Shown: piece by piece, positions 32,079-34,926 of the stretch
Layout: each line of letters starts with the position of its first letter
Position numbering within the stretch: position 1 is the first letter of the stretch
Assembly (NCBI GenBank): GCA_022826125.1
Contig: JAJDVM010000188.1
Coordinates: 1 to 34,926 of the forward strand
Source: Defluviicoccus sp.
GTDB lineage: Bacteria; Pseudomonadota; Alphaproteobacteria; MPNO01
Reading direction: 5' to 3'
Length of the DNA stretch: 34,926 bases
Made by a program: the position numbers and the translations under genes
The notes under the pieces: generated by a model
Database searches by the model: none
What the model was told of the DNA's origin: nothing
What the model saw: only the letters and a program-made list of their open reading frames with translations

Positions 32079-33665
32079 TCACGATTCGCCGGGCCCGGCA
32101 CCGGCGCGTTCCAGCCATATCTCCTTCAGCGCCTCGCGCCGGATCTTGCCGCGGTCCGACTTGGGCAGCGTGTCGATGAAGAACACCGACTTGGGCAGCT
32201 TGAAGTCCGGCAAATGGCGGGCGCAGCCCGAAATCACGCTCTCCGGGTCCGTCGACGCGCCCTTCCCGAGGACGACGAAGGCGGCGATCTCCTCGCCGTA
32301 GATCGGATCGGGAACGCCCACGGCGGCTGCCTCCTCCACCCCGGGCAGGCGCATCAGCACGCCGTCGATTTCGAGCGGCGCGATATTGACGCCGCCGCGG
32401 ATGATGAGGTCCTTGACCCGCCCGGTGACGGTAACGAAGCCGTCTTCGTCGGCGAAGCCGATGTCGCCCGTCCGGAACCATTCCGTGAGCCGGGTCGGGC
32501 GCATATCCTGGTATTCGCCCGTCGGCGCGATCGCGGCGACCGCCGTCTGGGGTCCGCGAATCGCGATCTCGCCTTCCACGCCGGACAGGCAGGGGCCGCC
32601 GTCCGGGCCGAGGATCGCGAACTCCATGTGCCGGGCGGGCCGGCCGACGGTTCCCAGCTTCCGGTCGTCGTGACGGTTGCCGCACAGCCAGCCGCCCTCC
32701 GACGCGCCGTAGAACTGGAGCAGGGCGATCCCGTAGGTTTCCTCGAACTTGCGCCACCGGTCGGGCGAAAGCGGGGCGGAGCTCGACGTCATCAGTCGCA
32801 GCGAATCGATCCGGTCCGGTTCGATATCGACCGGCCGGTTGAGCAGCATGTTGATCACCGTCGGCACGCCGATGGCGACCGTGATCCGGTTCTCCTCGAT
32901 CCAGTCGAAAAAGCGGCCGTGAGAGAACCGCCGCGCCATGTGCAGGGTCAGGCCCGTCTGCAGGAACGGCATCAGCGCGAGGATCTGCGGCGAGAGCCAG
33001 CTGAAGGTCCGGTATTCGAGCAGCCGGTCCTCACCGGTCATCCCGGTGAAGTCCAGGCTCGACAGGCCGCAGAGCCAGAGCCCCAGATGGTCCCATTCCA
33101 CGCATTTGGGACGATCCGTCGTCCCCGAGGTCGAGAAGATGCAGGCGGTATCGGTCGCGAAATTGGTGCCGCGGGGGGCGCCCCCGCCGTCCCGGGAGCG
33201 GACGGAAGCGAACAGTTCGCCCGGTTCGGGGCCGCCGTCGGGCCACGAGGAAAACCGCATCGACGGGTAGCCCAACCCGCCGACGATCTCGTCTCCGTCC
33301 AGGTCCGCGTGCCACAGCACCAGCCGCGGTTCGATATAGGTGACAATCGCGCGAAGGTGCTCGACGCTCATCTCCACGTGGAACGGGCACGCGATGGCGC
33401 CCACCCGCCAGACGGCGAGAAAGACGAGCAGTTTCTCGATCCGTTCGTCGGCCAGCACCACCACCTTGTCGCCGCGCCCGACGCCGGTGTCCTCGAGCCA
33501 GGCGGCGATTCGTTCGGCAGCCCGGCGCAGTCCCGCGAAGTCGATCTTCCTGCCGCCGTCGAGATCTACGATGGCGGTCTTTTCCGGATGCTCCCGCGCG
33601 TGCCGCGCCAGGAGTTCGGCGACGGTGGAAAACGGTATCGCGAGGTCGTCGGAAGTCTCCTGCAT
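32079..33665 (-). CDS. AMP-dependent acyl-CoA ligase, ANL superfamily
   Basis: A 528-residue adenylate-forming enzyme that activates a carboxylic acid with ATP and joins it to CoA. Core motifs are in order: A3 loop STSGTTDRPK (178-187), A5 YGASEG (319-324), A7 RTGDIG (398-403), A8 hinge GRVKDLIIRGG (415-425), and the catalytic lysine Lys507 in PKSDRGKI. The A3 loop departs from TSGTTGxPKG: Asp184 and Cys188 replace glycines, which is uncommon. The acid is unknown; the closest-looking relatives act on medium-chain or cyclic acids. It is directly upstream of the AOR gene on the same strand. An 8-base inverted repeat sits immediately before the ATG (see separate entry). Confidence 0.9.
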   Translation of the reverse strand: MQETSDDLAIPFSTVAELLARHAREHPEKTAIVDLDGGRKIDFAGLRRAAERIAAWLEDTGVGRGDKVVVLADERIEKLLVFLAVWRVGAIACPFHVEMSVEHLRAIVTYIEPRLVLWHADLDGDEIVGGLGYPSMRFSSWPDGGPEPGELFASVRSRDGGGAPRGTNFATDTACIFSTSGTTDRPKCVEWDHLGLWLCGLSSLDFTGMTGEDRLLEYRTFSWLSPQILALMPFLQTGLTLHMARRFSHGRFFDWIEENRITVAIGVPTVINMLLNRPVDIEPDRIDSLRLMTSSSAPLSPDRWRKFEETYGIALLQFYGASEGGWLCGNRHDDRKLGTVGRPARHMEFAILGPDGGPCLSGVEGEIAIRGPQTAVAAIAPTGEYQDMRPTRLTEWFRTGDIGFADEDGFVTVTGRVKDLIIRGGVNIAPLEIDGVLMRLPGVEEAAAVGVPDPIYGEEIAAFVVLGKGASTDPESVISGCARHLPDFKLPKSVFFIDTLPKSDRGKIRREALKEIWLERAGAGPGES

Positions 33666-33690
33666 CGTGCGAACCTAGTCGATTCGCACG
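33666..33690. repeat. Perfect inverted repeat abutting the acyl-CoA ligase start codon
   Basis: CGTGCGAA (33666-33673) and its exact complement TTCGCACG (33683-33690) are separated by nine bases, and the ATG begins at 33665. In the transcript the dyad would form a hairpin with the weak ribosome site (CTAGG) in its loop; as DNA it has the 17-base centre spacing of a dimeric repressor operator. Either would control ligase and AOR expression. Confidence 0.55.
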
Positions 33691-33782
33691 CCAAGTCGAA
33701 GCCTCCGCCGCAATCCGGGGTCGGGCGAATCGAACCTGGACCGGTTGCAGCAAAAAGGCGAAAGTCCAACGACGCCGGACGG

Positions 33783-33810
33783 TTGACTGGCGCGGGCGAG
33801 TCCCTATAAT
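33783..33810 (+). promoter_or_regulatory. Sigma-70 promoter of the rpsM-rpsK-rpoA operon
   Basis: TTGACT (33783-33788) and a perfect TATAAT (33805-33810) with a 16-base spacer, the best promoter match in the window. Transcription would begin near 33817, giving a leader of about 60 bases before the rpsM GTG at 33879. A strong promoter here suits a ribosomal protein operon detached from the upstream spc genes. Confidence 0.75.
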
Positions 33811-33822
33811 CCCGGCGCCCGG

Positions 33823-33851
33823 ATGGGGATACCCATTTTCGGAACCCCGAA
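33823..33851 (+). promoter_or_regulatory. Two tandem hairpins in the rpsM leader
   Basis: ATGGG-GATA-CCCAT (33823-33836) and TTCGG-AACC-CCGAA (33838-33851), each with a perfect 5-base stem and 4-base loop and one base between, lie between the promoter and the ribosome site CTGGAG (33865-33870). Ribosomal protein operons are commonly autoregulated through leader RNA, so this may be a regulatory structure, though the stems are short. Confidence 0.4.
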
Positions 33852-33878
33852 CTTCATGCTGAAGCTGGAGGCCGCGTC

Positions 33879-34241
<363 letters not shown>

Positions 34242-34268
34242 CCCCGGCCGGCGCATACCGAGGACGAG

Positions 34269-34661
34269 ATGGCACGACAGACCTCCAGCCGCGTTCGCCG
34301 GCGCGAGCGAAAGAACATCACCGCGGGCGTCGCGCATGTGAATGCGTCGTTCAACAACACCAAGATCACCATCACCGACGCCCAGGGCAACACGATTTCG
34401 TGGTCGTCCGCGGGCTCCCAGGGTTTCAAGGGTTCGCGCAAGTCGACGCCCTATGCCGCGCAGATCGCCGCGGAAGACGCCGGGCGGAAGGCGATGGAGC
34501 ACGGCATGAAGACGCTCGAAATCGAGGTCAAGGGGCCGGGCTCGGGGCGCGAATCGGCGTTGCGCGCGCTCCAGGCGGTCGGTTTCTCGATCACCTCGAT
34601 CCGCGACGTGACGCCCATCCCGCATAACGGTTGCCGTCCGCGCAAGCGCCGCCGGGTCTAG
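34269..34661 (+). CDS. rpsK: 30S ribosomal protein S11
   Basis: A 130-residue protein, normal for S11. The N terminus is basic ([24 protein letters not shown]), the core has [14 protein letters not shown] and [21 protein letters not shown], and the C terminus ends in [18 protein letters not shown], the signature of the family. S11 forms part of the platform that holds the mRNA near the Shine-Dalgarno helix. It follows rpsM by 27 bases and precedes rpoA, the standard alpha-operon order. Confidence 0.98.
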   Translation: MARQTSSRVRRRERKNITAGVAHVNASFNNTKITITDAQGNTISWSSAGSQGFKGSRKSTPYAAQIAAEDAGRKAMEHGMKTLEIEVKGPGSGRESALRALQAVGFSITSIRDVTPIPHNGCRPRKRRRV

Positions 34662-34681
34662 GCCGCGCACCCGTCTCAGAG

Positions 34682-34725
34682 CCGCGGTCGGTCCGCGGTC
34701 CGACCGGCGGCACCGGTGCCGCCGG
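34682..34725 (+). repeat. Strong intercistronic stem-loops between rpsK and rpoA
   Basis: The 92-base gap holds a perfect 22-base palindrome at 34704-34725 (CCGGCGGCACC and its complement). Before it, GGTCGG (34686-34691) pairs with CCGACC (34700-34705) across 8 bases, and CCGCGGTC occurs twice (from 34682 and 34693). The two hairpins overlap by two bases and are partly exclusive. Possible roles are mRNA processing or partial termination that sets S13/S11 output against RNA polymerase alpha. Confidence 0.5.
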
Positions 34726-34753
34726 GTCACAAACGCCTCTAGGGATCGAAACG

Positions 34754-34926
34754 ATGTCGATTATTCAGAAGAACTGGCAGGAACTGATCAAGCCGAGCAA
34801 GCTCGAGATCGTTCCCGGCGCCGACCCGAGCCGGTTCGCCAGGATCGTCGCGGAACCGCTGGAGCGCGGGTTCGGCGTCACGTTGGGCAACGCGCTGCGT
34901 CGCGTTCTCCTGTCTTCCCTCCAGGG
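34754..34926 (+). CDS. rpoA: DNA-directed RNA polymerase subunit alpha, N-terminal part
   Basis: The gene runs off the right edge; 57 codons are seen from ATG 34754. [18 protein letters not shown], then [30 protein letters not shown], is the start of the alpha N-terminal domain that dimerises and holds beta and beta-prime. Its position after rpsK is standard. Confidence 0.97.
   Translation, partial: MSIIQKNWQELIKPSKLEIVPGADPSRFARIVAEPLERGFGVTLGNALRRVLLSSLQ

Overview
The window is GC-rich, densely coding DNA from an alphaproteobacterium. It has a hopanoid (hpn/shc) cluster, Zur, tripartite tricarboxylate and TRAP transporters, and the start of an rpsM-rpsK-rpoA operon. The style (many solute-binding-protein transporters, Rieske and molybdenum enzymes, paralogous catabolic genes) suits a metabolically broad, probably uncultured Rhodospirillales-like lineage. 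The exact taxon cannot be fixed from the sequence. No tRNA, rRNA, CRISPR array, insertion sequence or phage gene is visible.

Layout. (1) 1-4257 (+): the 3' end of one TRAP solute-binding protein gene, a tandem paralogue of it, DctQ, DctM, and a polysaccharide-deacetylase/allantoinase-like hydrolase; convergent to these, an ACMSD-like metal-dependent decarboxylase/hydrolase (4249-5250, -). (2) 5393-7049 (+): a Zur-type regulator and a LigB-LigA fused extradiol dioxygenase. (3) 7049-13830: hopanoid genes on both strands: a probable hpnB tail remnant, hpnC (+), hpnM (-), hpnH (+), then hpnD-shc-hpnG (-). hpnE, needed for squalene, is not here. (4) 13960-19867 (+): a seven-gene catabolic operon with a small helix protein, Rieske oxygenase, cupin, alpha/beta hydrolase, SDR with a degenerate active site, ThDP enzyme and NadX-like dehydrogenase. 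Its substrate is unknown. (5) 19920-23914 (-): cysteine hydrolase, molybdenum hydroxylase large subunit without its partners, alpha/beta hydrolase. (6) 24118-29405 (+): TRAP DctQ-DctM lacking DctP, followed by a TctC-type binding protein and a natural TctA-TctB fusion. (7) 29655-30233 (+): secreted TPR protein. (8) 30274-33665 (-): acyl-CoA ligase and tungsten aldehyde ferredoxin oxidoreductase pair. (9) 33783-34926 (+): promoter, hairpin leader, rpsM, rpsK and the start of rpoA.

How it fits together. Regions 1 and 4-8 read as import and breakdown of small organic acids, aromatic or amide compounds. The binding proteins and permeases bring acids in; oxygenase, dehydrogenase, hydrolase, decarboxylase, molybdenum and tungsten enzymes and a CoA ligase process them. 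Region 3 makes and elongates hopanoids for the outer membrane. The most promising candidate for an undescribed system is the operon at 13960-19867, whose gene set I cannot match to a named pathway and which begins with a divergent control region carrying several dyads.
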